A program made the translations under genes and the position numbers. Under the pieces are notes generated by a model. It had not been told where the DNA came from. It ran no database searches and was given only the letters and a program-made list of their open reading frames with translations. Shown in pieces: positions 24,894-32,541 of a DNA stretch of 32,541 nucleotides (the stretch's first letter is position 1; every line of letters begins with the position of its first letter). The stretch is taken from contig JAPKCQ010000009.1 of the NCBI GenBank assembly GCA_026421165.1, positions 1-32,541 of the forward strand, in the 5' to 3' direction. Source of the stretch: Lewinella sp. (GTDB lineage: Bacteria > Bacteroidota > Bacteroidia > Chitinophagales > Saprospiraceae).

Positions 24894-25105
24894 TTCAGTA
24901 AAGTAAAGACTTTAAAAAATGCTACGCAAGAAAGGAGAGTTAAGACTTTTGGGTGGGCGGTGTTATTTTTCTACGAGCGGGAAGGATCACAAAGACCCGG
25001 GCCAGCGTTTGGCAGGTTTTGGGACTGCTGAATATTTAGGTGGGGTCAGAAAAGTTTAAACGGGCTCACTACTAATACCTAATTGTAACGGATTGAGTCG
25101 GTGCT

Positions 25106-26323
25106 CTAAACCATCGCAGTCCCGTTCACTAATCGATGGTACCGCTCCTGCAATTTTCTCCCCAAATTTCGCCGGTCGTACTTCTTGTGGAAACGCGTAG
25201 CTGCTGCCCGGCCAATCCGCTCCAGCTTACGGCCGCGGGCCAAACAATCGGCCACGACCTCGACGAACTGTGCGGGCGTATCAGCAATGAACAAGTCACG
25301 GCGGTGCTTTGCGGAAATACCTTCGAGGCCAATGGAAGAAGAGATCACCACCCGGCCTAAAGACATCGCCTCAAGGATCTTAGCCCGCATTCCACCGCCA
25401 CTGAGCAGCGGAACAATGCTAATACTGTGTGCGGAAACGAAGGTGCAGGAGCATTCCACTTCGCCGTGGATCACGACGTTCTTCATCCGTAGTTGCTGCA
25501 AACTCTCCGGCATATTGCGGCCGGCAACGTGGAATTCGATTGCGGGGAAGCGGCGGTGTATCTCCGGCCAGACGTCGTTGAGGAACCACTTGAGGCCTTC
25601 CAAATTGGGTAGCCAGTCGAGTGAGCCGATGAAGTGCAGGCTCGGGGCTTCCCGGAAGCTTTCGTAGGTTGGTTCTCCGCAGACGGTGTCGAGACCGATT
25701 GGAAGAACGTGACGTTCACCCCGGAAACCCATGGACTCGAAACGCTTGCCGTCGCGGTTAGTGATCGGCAGCAGAAGATCGTACTGGTTGAGCTGGGCGG
25801 TTTCGTAGTCTTTGAGTTGGCGCGTTAGGTGGCGCAGGTACCAGCGCTTAGGGGCGAAGCGTACGTTGGCGCTGCACCGTTCCCATATTTCGTGCTCCAC
25901 ATTGTGGGAGCGCATTACTACCTGCGCGGAGGAGTGGCGCCGGATAGTGGGTACGTAGGGGGAGAGGTAAAGGGTCTCCAGCTGAACGACTTCGAAGGTT
26001 TTCTCTTTGAGCCACTGGCTTAGGGCCGCGTGATATTCGGGAATGTCGAAGCGGCTGATGTGGTAAGAGGTGCCGCGTACCAGGTTGCCGAGTGCATCCA
26101 ACGGACTAATTTCGTTGTCTACGGTTACGGTCCGAACTTCGTGGTAGTGGGCCATCTTTTCAGGCAACTCCGTGCCAGCAAAGTAGTGCTTAGTAGTGTT
26201 CATCGCTAATAAACTAACCTCACAGCCTAGCTCGCTCAGACTCTTACTCAGGCCGTGGATAGCTTGGCTTTCACCGTCTTTTAGTGGGTAGGGGAACTTC
26301 TTGGTTAGTAGTAATAACTTCAT
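25106..26323 (-). CDS. Glycosyltransferase family 4 protein
   Basis: Protein of 405 residues with a GT-B fold. The N-terminal half starts MKLLLLTKKFPYPLKDGESQAIHGLSKSLSELG, the usual acceptor-side opening with a glycine-containing loop. The C-terminal donor half contains GSLDWLPNLEGLKWFL, FHVAGRNMP and SIVPLLSGGGMRAKILEAMSLGRVVISS; the Glu in KILEAMS corresponds to the conserved donor-binding EAMA block of family 4. It probably transfers a sugar from a nucleotide donor in exopolysaccharide, O-antigen or protein glycosylation. It stands alone here, without other glycan genes. ATG at 26321-26323. Confidence 0.88.
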   Translation of the reverse strand: MKLLLLTKKFPYPLKDGESQAIHGLSKSLSELGCEVSLLAMNTTKHYFAGTELPEKMAHYHEVRTVTVDNEISPLDALGNLVRGTSYHISRFDIPEYHAALSQWLKEKTFEVVQLETLYLSPYVPTIRRHSSAQVVMRSHNVEHEIWERCSANVRFAPKRWYLRHLTRQLKDYETAQLNQYDLLLPITNRDGKRFESMGFRGERHVLPIGLDTVCGEPTYESFREAPSLHFIGSLDWLPNLEGLKWFLNDVWPEIHRRFPAIEFHVAGRNMPESLQQLRMKNVVIHGEVECSCTFVSAHSISIVPLLSGGGMRAKILEAMSLGRVVISSSIGLEGISAKHRRDLFIADTPAQFVEVVADCLARGRKLERIGRAAATRFHKKYDRRNLGRKLQERYHRLVNGTAMV

Positions 26324-26831
26324 GCTGGAGTGATAGCGTGCTCTTTAAAAGCCCACTTTCAAGGACTTGCTCTTCGTTGGGTAGATACGGTGGGGTGGGA
26401 AAACGTTGCTCTTTGAGCTGATGTTTTTTCGGAATTATTGTTATAACCGATGGGTTCCGTGGATGGCTTATCTATTGTGAGGGGTTTTACTAGCGGCTAT
26501 CGCTATCTCTTTCCATCTCCCGCTACACAAAGCGTTCCTCCGGGACTGGGCGTGGTTGACCATACAAGTCTACGGTGGTAAGGGCCGCGAAAACACGACT
26601 AATTTCTACCGTCCTTATTGAAAAACTTGCTTGGCATCCTGCGGCTGCGCCTTTATCAATAATGTAGTCACCGCCGCAAAATAGTGGTGAAACAACGCTA
26701 CCGCAACGTGAGGTTCGCAGACCTTTGAGCGTCTGGTCTCTAATAGCGGACCTCACGTTACTGTACGAGCGTAGTAAGTACTCCCACTACAAAATGCGGC
26801 AGGGACTACATGACTATGGTACTACATTGCG
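26324..26831. repeat. Dispersed mosaic repeat, site B (508-bp gap)
   Basis: No credible gene was found. The right 200 bp hold CCTGCGGCTGCGCC (26638-26651, shared with site A), GTACGAGCGTAGTAAGTA (26763-26780, shared) and a strong hairpin: AACGTGAGGTTCGC (26705-26718) pairs with GCGGACCTCACGTT (26746-26759) over 14 bp with one G-T pair, plus an inner AGACC/GGTCT stem. AACGTGAGGTTCGCAG recurs exactly at 7430-7445 on the other strand. The left 170 bp should carry the promoter of the glycosyltransferase gene. Confidence 0.65.
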
Positions 26832-28667
26832 CTAATATTTCCACTCATTATTCTTCACATCGTCCTCAAACATGCGGCCAGTCGGGTTGATCATGACGGA
26901 CTTAACGTCGTCCTTCGGCATCTCTATGGTGAAGGTGTAGGTCGGGTAAGCCCAGCCCCAGTCTTTCAGGATGTTCCAGCTTTTGGCGTAGGAAGGCTGC
27001 GCTTTTACACCACGCATGATCTGCGGCGCGATGTAGAACCAGCGCTCATCGCCATTCTTCATCGTTACCAAAACCTCCAGGGGCATGGGCATACGGCCGA
27101 TCTTTTCCAGGGTGATGTCAGTTGACTTTCCCTTACCGCTTTCCACTTCCTTCACCGCGTAATCGGCGTAGTTGACGGAATTAACCCAGTACTCATTGTA
27201 CCAATCGAGCTCCAGTCCGGATTCTTTTTCCGCGATGCGGATAAAGTCGTTAGGGTTCGGGTGCTTGAAGGCCCAGTCGTTGAAGTAACGGAGCATGATG
27301 CGCTGGTGAACGTCTTCGCCGACAATATAGCGGAGCTGCTCCTGGTAAACGGAACCGTTTGTGTAGGCGGCAACGCCGTAAGCAGCGTTGGTCGCGTAGT
27401 GATCGGCGTGGGTGCTCAACGCTTCCTGCTTGCCGCTGGTGCGGAAATTGCGCAGACCTGCGTAGGTGCGGGCGTAAGGGTTTTCGGCAACGTCGCCACC
27501 GATGAGGCCTTCTTTACGGAGGTGGTTCATTATATCGGCGCTGGCCCAGCTGGTGAAACCTTCGTCCATCCATGGGTGCAGGGCTTCATTGGTGCCGAGC
27601 AGGTGCTGGTACCAGCTGTGCATTAGTTCATGGACAGATACGCCGACCAGGCTGGGGAAGCTACGCTCACCGGTAATCAGGGTGCTCATCGGGTATTCCA
27701 TACCTCCGTCGCCGCCCTGAATGAAGCTGTACTGCTCGTAGGGGTATTGGCCGTAGTGGGCGTTGATGAAGTCGAAGGCCTCGTCCAACACCTTGGGCAA
27801 GTTTTTCCAGTTGGTGCTGGTTTTTTCACCTTCTTGGTAGAAGAAGTTCATCGTCATGCCGTCGGCCCGTTTTAGGCTGGTGTGGCGGTAGTTGGGGTCG
27901 GCTGCCCACATGAAGTCGCCTACTTTAGGTGCCTTGAAGTGGTAGGTTATTTTCTTCGTGCGCTTCTCTGGTTCAGGCCCGTAGCCGTAGCCGATCTCTT
28001 CCGGGTTCTGGAGGTAGCCGGTGCCGCCGATGACGTAGTTGCGGTCGATGGTGATCTTCACGTCGAAGTCGCTCCAGATGTGGTAAAACTCACGGCCAAC
28101 GTAGGGGTCGGCGTGCCAGCCCTGGTAGTCGTATTCGGCCATTTTAGGGTACCACTGGGCCATGCTGTACTCGATACCTTCAGCGTTGTCGCGGCCATTG
28201 CGGCGGATCTGTAGGGGCACCTGGGCGTCCCATTCCAGCTTGAAGGTGGTGGAGGTGCCGGGCATTATTGGGTTGGTCAGTACCACTTCCATCACCGTTC
28301 CTTCTACGGTGTAGGCCTGGGGTGTACCATCGCGCAGTAGCGCTTCGGGCTTGATGTAGCCGATCTCATCGTCCTTCAGCTGACTGATACGGTCACCTAC
28401 GCGGCGGTCGGCATCGGGCAGGTTCAGGTTACGCACGTCCATCATGCTTCCTGGCTGGAAGGCGTTGAAGTAGAGGTGGTAGAATACGCGGTGCAGCGTA
28501 TCGGGGGAGTTGTTATAGTACGTCAGTATCTGCTTGCCGGTGTACTGGTTTTTCTTGACGTCCATGTCGATTTCCATCGCGTATTCGGCGCGTTGCTGCC
28601 AGCGGTCGGGCTGGGCGGATAGGCTTACGGTGGCAAGGAGAATGGCTAAGAGGAGTAGGTTACGCAT
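26832..28667 (-). CDS. M1-family (aminopeptidase N-like) metallopeptidase
   Basis: Protein of 611 residues with a signal peptide (MRNLLLLAILLATVSLSAQP). It has the gluzincin zinc site HELMH (His346, Glu347, His350) and the third ligand Glu369 in WMDEGFTSW. The exopeptidase-type loop is GGMEYP (321-326), equivalent to the GAMEN motif that binds the substrate amino group. The N-terminal 240 residues are the beta-sandwich (NQYTGKQILTYYNNS, HLYFNAFQPGS). It should remove N-terminal residues from peptides in the periplasm or outside. It is shorter than E. coli PepN (about 870), as is common for secreted Bacteroidota M1 enzymes. ATG at 28665-28667. Confidence 0.92.
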   Translation of the reverse strand: MRNLLLLAILLATVSLSAQPDRWQQRAEYAMEIDMDVKKNQYTGKQILTYYNNSPDTLHRVFYHLYFNAFQPGSMMDVRNLNLPDADRRVGDRISQLKDDEIGYIKPEALLRDGTPQAYTVEGTVMEVVLTNPIMPGTSTTFKLEWDAQVPLQIRRNGRDNAEGIEYSMAQWYPKMAEYDYQGWHADPYVGREFYHIWSDFDVKITIDRNYVIGGTGYLQNPEEIGYGYGPEPEKRTKKITYHFKAPKVGDFMWAADPNYRHTSLKRADGMTMNFFYQEGEKTSTNWKNLPKVLDEAFDFINAHYGQYPYEQYSFIQGGDGGMEYPMSTLITGERSFPSLVGVSVHELMHSWYQHLLGTNEALHPWMDEGFTSWASADIMNHLRKEGLIGGDVAENPYARTYAGLRNFRTSGKQEALSTHADHYATNAAYGVAAYTNGSVYQEQLRYIVGEDVHQRIMLRYFNDWAFKHPNPNDFIRIAEKESGLELDWYNEYWVNSVNYADYAVKEVESGKGKSTDITLEKIGRMPMPLEVLVTMKNGDERWFYIAPQIMRGVKAQPSYAKSWNILKDWGWAYPTYTFTIEMPKDDVKSVMINPTGRMFEDDVKNNEWKY

Positions 28668-28749
28668 GTTGGAGTGGTTGGTCTTTTTGATAAGGCTTAA
28701 ACGAGCTTAATGTGGGCTATTAGTGTCCAGCTTTAACCGGATGGTAAGG

Positions 28750-28813
28750 TTTTTTAGGCGCGGACGCGGGTGCAAAGAAAGTTGCGGGAGAGGGGCTTGG
28801 GGTACAGCCCCTC
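28750..28813. repeat. T-run/GGCGC/ACGC element, copy C, with GAGGGGCT hairpin
   Basis: TTTTTTAGGCGCGGACGCGGGTGCA (28750-28774) matches the core of copies A and B. It is followed by a perfect hairpin GAGGGGCT (28790-28797), loop of 8, AGCCCCTC (28806-28813). It sits between the solute-binding protein stop and the M1 peptidase start, where the hairpin could serve as terminator or attenuator. Confidence 0.65.
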
Positions 28814-28822
28814 GTCCGTAGA

Positions 28823-29917
28823 CTACTGCCCGGAGGCAACCTCATTAATAATAGCCCACGCATTGCCCAGGTTCTTATCAATATCCTCTCCTGAAACCTG
28901 AGTGCCGATGTTATCCGGGAAACCGTAGAGGTAGGCGTTAGCCTCAGCGAAAGACTCGCAGGGAAACTCAAACCAGCCGTTCGTCAGGATTTCCTGCATC
29001 GGTTCATCGTAGAAGTGGTTGATGAGCCGGGTGCCGAGCTGGCGGTTGGCGCTGTTGGCCGGCATGGTGATGCAGGTCATATTGAAAAAGTTGATGTCCG
29101 TCGCTTCGGTATGTGGGAAGCGGACGCGCCAGGCCTCTGCTGCGGCGAAGTGCTGCGGGTTGCCGTTCAGGAACCAGCGTACGGCGGAGCCCAAGCTGAC
29201 GAAGGCCAGGTCGATCTCTCCGGCGAGTAGGCGCTCCATCTGCTCGTAATCAGATCCCTGTGGGCCGCCGGTGGAGCGTTCGTAAATGGTCTTTGCCCAC
29301 AATTGTGCAGCACCTGGGTTCAGGTTGGTGTAAAGGCCGGCTACCACGCCTGCAAGTCCGGAGCTATCCGGATGCGCGACGCCGATGCGGATGTTGCGGG
29401 TTGTTGCCTGAATGATGCCTTTGTAGCTGCTGGCTTCCTCGGTGGTCACGGCGTTGGGGTTATAAACGGATACCATCGTCCACCGCGTCAGTCCGGCCCA
29501 GTAGCCTTCGTTGTCGAGGTAGCGGTCGCCCACGTCACCATTGGTGAAGGCATCGACGAAGAAGGGTTGCAACGCGCCGAAGCCCTGCAGCCGTGCTGCG
29601 TCCTCGAGGGTGGGTACGATCAGCACGTCGGCATCCAGCTTGGTTCCGGCCACTGCGTCGGCGATGATATCGACCATCGACCGCACCTTTACGTCTACCT
29701 TTACGCTGTACTTTGTCTCGAAGTCGCGGATAATCTCTTTGTCCTGCGTCAGGTAGCGCCAGGTCATCAGTTTTACGGTGTTGCCCGTTGATTGGTTGAT
29801 GGCCCCGGGGCCTGCTTTGATGCCGCTGGTGTTGCGGGCTGGGGCTTTGTCGTTGCCGCAGGCGGCTACGCTCAGGATGAGGGCTAGGGCGGCTATTAGT
29901 TTTAGTAGGGACTTCAT
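28823..29917 (-). CDS. ABC-type solute-binding lipoprotein (sulfate/iron-binding-like)
   Basis: Protein of 364 residues. The track's start (29941) is TTG; the ATG at 29917 opens a lipoprotein signal MKSLLKLIAALALILSVAAC (Cys20), so it is preferred. It is a periplasmic-binding protein type 2 fold: KLMTWRYLTQDKEIIRDFETKYSVKVDVKV, DADVLIVPTLEDAARLQGFGALQPF and WAGLTRWTMVSVYNPN are typical of the Fe(III)/sulfate/spermidine-binding cluster. Ligand uncertain. No permease or ATPase gene lies on either side, so it is an orphan within this window. Confidence 0.82.
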   Translation of the reverse strand: MKSLLKLIAALALILSVAACGNDKAPARNTSGIKAGPGAINQSTGNTVKLMTWRYLTQDKEIIRDFETKYSVKVDVKVRSMVDIIADAVAGTKLDADVLIVPTLEDAARLQGFGALQPFFVDAFTNGDVGDRYLDNEGYWAGLTRWTMVSVYNPNAVTTEEASSYKGIIQATTRNIRIGVAHPDSSGLAGVVAGLYTNLNPGAAQLWAKTIYERSTGGPQGSDYEQMERLLAGEIDLAFVSLGSAVRWFLNGNPQHFAAAEAWRVRFPHTEATDINFFNMTCITMPANSANRQLGTRLINHFYDEPMQEILTNGWFEFPCESFAEANAYLYGFPDNIGTQVSGEDIDKNLGNAWAIINEVASGQ

Positions 29918-29946
29918 GGTTGGTTTTGTTGGGGAAGGCAAAGATA

Positions 29947-29978
29947 GACTGTTAGACTTTTAGTACGTTAGTCTGTTG
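29947..29978 (+). repeat. TTAG octamer array, copy 2
   Basis: CTGTTAGA CTTTTAGT ACGTTAGT CTGTTGTC: four degenerate 8-bp units with TTAG at the same phase, matching the unit of 4235-4389. It lies about 30 bp upstream of the ATG of the solute-binding lipoprotein (minus strand), inside its probable leader. Confidence 0.65.
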
Positions 29979-30162
29979 TCAGGGCATTGACAAAGGGTAG
30001 CTGATCGCTACAGGCTCTTAACCTCTACCTTCAGTATTTGATCAGCTTGATGCTCTACAATGGAGGACACGCGCTTTCCGAAAGCCGTCAATTATAGGGA
30101 ATATGAAGTGTTTGAAGTTTGTACGGCTCCTGATCGTACTTCTCTTTTTTTATAATATTTGC

Positions 30163-30606
30163 TCATAGGTCGAATCCGGGGGGGCGGTCTAAAGCCACGA
30201 CTTTTCGCTGATTTGGCAGTAAAATGGCCTTTATTAACTCTAAAATGAGCGCTTTGCCGCGTTTTCGAGTGTTGAAGACAAATGCGAAGAACGTGTGATA
30301 GATTGGTAAGTTCTTCATAGCGACTCCACAATGAGGACGTATCCATAAACGTAAAACAGACCAGATTTCTTCCTGGGTATTGATATGAACTCCGTTGATG
30401 CCGCCTCCATCATCGTCACGAGTATAATCACCACCAGAGTGACCCACTGTCTTATGCGTGTACCCCCATCGCTCAATCTTGCTGTAGACAGTATATTTCT
30501 CAGTGTTGACGACCGTACCCTGAGATACGTGATCGCAAATCTGTGCTTTGACTGTTGCTAGTTCAACGTTGCCAAATACTCTGATGACAAGCAACTCGCT
30601 ACGCTC
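30163..30606 (-). pseudogene. Truncated IS1595-family (ISXO2-like) transposase
   Basis: The translation contains VNTEKYTVYSKIERWGYTHKTVGHSGGDY, INGVHINTQEEIWSVLRLWIRP and HTFFAFVFNTRKRGKAL. This matches the C-terminal half of ISXO2-like DDE transposases: NHS-GEY, VHTNTIEGFWS, HL..Y..EF.FRYN. Only about 145 residues remain of the usual 280-330, and no first catalytic Asp region is present, so it cannot transpose by itself. The reading frame starts inside the end of the UvrD-like helicase gene, meaning the N-terminal half was lost at that junction. No clear inverted terminal repeats were seen. Other frames over this stretch are shadows. Confidence 0.78.
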
Positions 30607-32332
30607 AACCAGGCAATAGCCCATTCCCAAAGGGCAAAGAGTCAAACAAACTACTATCCTCCTCCTCTATCTCCGCAATGTCTTCACTCTCTACTAAAAA
30701 GAGGGCTTCCTTAGCCCGCGTAATCGCGACGTACTTAAGGTTGATCTCCTGCTCCTTCTCCCAGTCCTTCTGCTGAGGGCGGCCCATCGGCAGCTTATCG
30801 TAGTCGATGATAAAAACACGGTTTTCTTCCAGGCCCTTGGCGCGGTGGATGGTGGACAGCTTGATGGCGCCCTTCTTCGCGGAAACGTAAGCTTTGACCT
30901 TCTCCAATACCTTGCTAACCGTCGTGCATTTCTTCTGCCACAACTCCCACTTCTTGTGCAGAAACTCCAGCCGCTTTTCGAGGTATTCGTTTTCGGCTTC
31001 CAGGAAGATCTCCCGCTCTGTCGCCTTCGGGATCTTGGCCCCGTTCTGGCGGATCACCCAGCGGTTGCGCTGCAGAACGATGTCTTTCAGCGCCCCAAAG
31101 CCCCGGTAGCGACGCTTGATGGAGGCTTGGAGTTCGTCTTGTTTAAACAATACCTTAAGTTCATTGATGAACTCCCGTGCTTCGTCCTCCGCAACCTGCA
31201 CCTTAACGTCATTATCTATGAAGTCGAAAATGAGGACCAGCAATGGCGCGCGCAGGCGGCTGATTACGAGGTCTCCCGGTCGCGCCAGCTCCACCACTTC
31301 GTCAACGGTAATATTATCGACCGTACCAAATTCTTTCTTCGCTCCAACAATGTCTTCCCGGATCTCCTGCGCCAGCGCGATCACCGCTGCCGGGCAGCGG
31401 AAGCAGGTCGTCAGCGGTAACTCCGTGGCGCGGGTCATCCGCGCTACCCGGTTGAAGGATTCCACATCAGCGCCGGTAAATCCGTAGATCGATTGCTGGG
31501 GGTCGCCCACGGCCAGCACTCTACTTCCTTTCTTACCGTACTTGGCGGCTACGGCAAACTGGGCCTTGCTCAGGTCCTGGCACTCATCGATGAAAATCCA
31601 GTCAAACTTGGAAGTGGCGTTGAGCTTCCAGATGAAGGGTAGATAGATCATGTCCGTAAAGTCGATGATGTAACTACGGGCCGCCAGTTCCGTCCCTGCC
31701 GTAAGTAGTAGCCGGTGGGCGGCGTAGTAGATCTCAAGCTCCTCGTGAAAGGTCTTGCTTTTCTCCTCGTTCTGGGTGAATACGCCGAAGTGCTCCACCA
31801 GATTGACGAAGTCTTCAAACGAAGGACCGTTCAGCGTGGCCCGGTGCTTCTGGTTGATGTCCAGCAACCGCCGCTGGATTCTGAACTTCAGGTTCTTGAT
31901 GGCGAAGCTTTGCCGACCATCACCACTGTTGGCCGCCTTCGGGTTGAGGTTGTTTAGCTTGCAGAGGGTCTGGATGTGCGGCGAGAGCTTGGTCTGCAGC
32001 TCTTCGCCCCGGTAGATCGTCGCGTATTTATGCTCCCGCATCTCCAGTCGGTGGTGGTGATCGGTGTTTTCCCGTAGGATGCGTAAACCAAGGCTGTGGA
32101 TTGTCTGAACGGTCACTTTTTCCATGTCCCGCTCCCGGAACTTGCGCCCGATCTCTTTTGCGATGCTGTTGTTGAAGGCACAGAATAGCACCTTCGACGG
32201 ATCCTTCGCAAAGCGCGCGCACTCCATAATCGTTGTCGTCTTCCCCGCGCCCGCCACTGCGTCGATGATGCCGTGCCCTTCTCCGTCGCGGACGAAGTCG
32301 AAGATGCGGTCTTGTTCAGGGGTGAAGGTCAA
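30605..32332 (-). CDS. UvrD/Rep-like superfamily 1A DNA helicase
   Basis: Protein of 575 residues. Motifs: Q-motif TPEQDRIF, Walker A AVAGAGKTTT (25-33), motif Ia FCAFNNSIAKEI, Walker B FDWIFIDECQDLS, motif III AVGDPQQSIYGFTGAD, motif IV TCFRC, motif V LSTIHRAKGLEENRVFIID and motif VI YVAITRAKEALFLV. It should translocate 3' to 5' on DNA. It is shorter than UvrD (about 720), and the 2B region is reduced. The start is TTG (32330-32332); an in-frame stop 21 bp upstream and no ATG before TFTPEQ make TTG the only reasonable start. The stop falls at the edge of the transposase remnant, so the last residues (FGNGLLPG) may derive from it. Confidence 0.88.
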   Translation of the reverse strand: MTFTPEQDRIFDFVRDGEGHGIIDAVAGAGKTTTIMECARFAKDPSKVLFCAFNNSIAKEIGRKFRERDMEKVTVQTIHSLGLRILRENTDHHHRLEMREHKYATIYRGEELQTKLSPHIQTLCKLNNLNPKAANSGDGRQSFAIKNLKFRIQRRLLDINQKHRATLNGPSFEDFVNLVEHFGVFTQNEEKSKTFHEELEIYYAAHRLLLTAGTELAARSYIIDFTDMIYLPFIWKLNATSKFDWIFIDECQDLSKAQFAVAAKYGKKGSRVLAVGDPQQSIYGFTGADVESFNRVARMTRATELPLTTCFRCPAAVIALAQEIREDIVGAKKEFGTVDNITVDEVVELARPGDLVISRLRAPLLVLIFDFIDNDVKVQVAEDEAREFINELKVLFKQDELQASIKRRYRGFGALKDIVLQRNRWVIRQNGAKIPKATEREIFLEAENEYLEKRLEFLHKKWELWQKKCTTVSKVLEKVKAYVSAKKGAIKLSTIHRAKGLEENRVFIIDYDKLPMGRPQQKDWEKEQEINLKYVAITRAKEALFLVESEDIAEIEEEDSSLFDSLPFGNGLLPG

Positions 32333-32334
32333 GG

Positions 32335-32366
32335 TTGGTTCGTTAGTCTTTTAGTTCGTTAGATAG
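32335..32366 (+). repeat. TTAG octamer array, copy 3
   Basis: GGTTCGTTAGTCTTTTAGTTCGTTAGATAG: TTAG recurs at an 8-bp period, as at 4235-4389 and 29947-29978. It begins 3 bp upstream of the helicase TTG start codon, so it covers the expected ribosome-binding region of that mRNA. No Shine-Dalgarno sequence is present there. Confidence 0.6.
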
Positions 32367-32453
32367 TTTCGTCTTTCGCCCAGGGAAGGCCGGTTTACTG
32401 CTTTTTGATGGCAAGATAGTTATTTTTATACAATTTGTAGCAATGTTGTTGGA

Positions 32454-32505
32454 TTGGGTTGAGCGCCTCTGGCGCGATTTATCGCGCCAGATGCGCGCAA
32501 CCCAA
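32454..32505. repeat. 52-bp near-perfect palindrome
   Basis: TTGGGTTG, A, GCGC, C, TCTGGCGCGAT, loop TT, ATCGCGCCAGA, T, GCGC, G, CAACCCAA. The arms pair at 23 of 25 positions with only two mismatches. An A-run follows on the plus strand (T-run on the minus strand, before the stem), so it does not fit a simple terminator for the plus strand. It may be a REP-like element or a protein-binding or cruciform site. Confidence 0.85.
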
Positions 32506-32541
32506 AAAACATGTGCGCCAAGCCCCAGCAAAAAAAACATA

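Noticed and set aside
26523-26756. 77-residue minus-strand ORF in a gene-free gap
   Set aside because: It runs through the dispersed repeat and hairpin modules; no start signal and no protein-like pattern.
32343-32540. 65-residue minus-strand ORF at the window end
   Set aside because: Composed of the octamer array and the 52-bp palindrome; no sign of coding.

Overview
The window looks like chromosomal DNA of a Bacteroidota bacterium, most likely a Lewinella-like member of the Saprospiria. This is inferred from several things: a FecI/FecR/TonB-receptor cluster whose receptor has an STN domain, Bacteroidota-type lipoprotein signals, an SDR-type threonine dehydrogenase paired with Kbl, GTG and TTG starts without strong Shine-Dalgarno sequences, and intergenic spaces packed with dispersed palindromic repeats. 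No rRNA, tRNA, CRISPR array or phage module was seen.

Layout. (1) 1-4.4 kb: a PepSY membrane protein converges on a SlyD-type isomerase that is translationally coupled to a small membrane protein; then a lipoprotein sulfatase and a flavin amine oxidase. (2) 4.4-7.4 kb: a threonine-to-glycine module, kbl and tdh on the minus strand, with a divergent Lrp/AsnC regulator. (3) 7.5-13.6 kb: an ECF sigma factor, a FecR anti-sigma factor and an STN TonB-dependent receptor on the minus strand. Divergent from them is a very acidic lipoprotein built from five Cys-bounded repeats (ten half-repeats), ended by a strong terminator. (4) 13.6-16.8 kb: an acetate kinase fused to a PduL-type phosphotransacylase, and an MFS transporter. 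(5) 17.2-22.2 kb: a PIF1-like helicase with a C-terminal HRDC-like segment, the decayed relic of a CcoI-type metal P-type ATPase, a membrane-anchored EEP-family phosphohydrolase and a lipoprotein. (6) 22.2-30 kb: a double CbbX/SpoVK-type AAA+ protein with two N-terminal beta-rich domains, a family 4 glycosyltransferase, an M1 aminopeptidase-like protein and an orphan solute-binding lipoprotein. (7) 30-32.5 kb: a truncated IS1595-type transposase abutting a UvrD/Rep-like helicase, then a 52-bp near-perfect palindrome.

The gene sets that clearly work together are Tdh+Kbl (threonine to glycine plus acetyl-CoA, with Lrp as probable regulator), sigma+FecR+TonB receptor (ligand-sensing uptake, with the acidic lipoprotein as a candidate partner), and the two fused enzymes that turn acetyl-CoA into acetate and ATP. 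The other genes are mostly single units.

The most unusual content is (a) the acidic repeat lipoprotein opposite the FecIR system, (b) the AckA-PduL fusion, (c) the double AAA+ protein with two beta-rich domains, and (d) several families of dispersed intergenic repeats. The repeats include 8-bp-period TTAG arrays, CTAG-rich 15-bp arrays that carry the stop codons of flanking genes, and a T-run/GGCGC/ACGCGGGTGC element. All calls come from reading the sequence; no database search was run.
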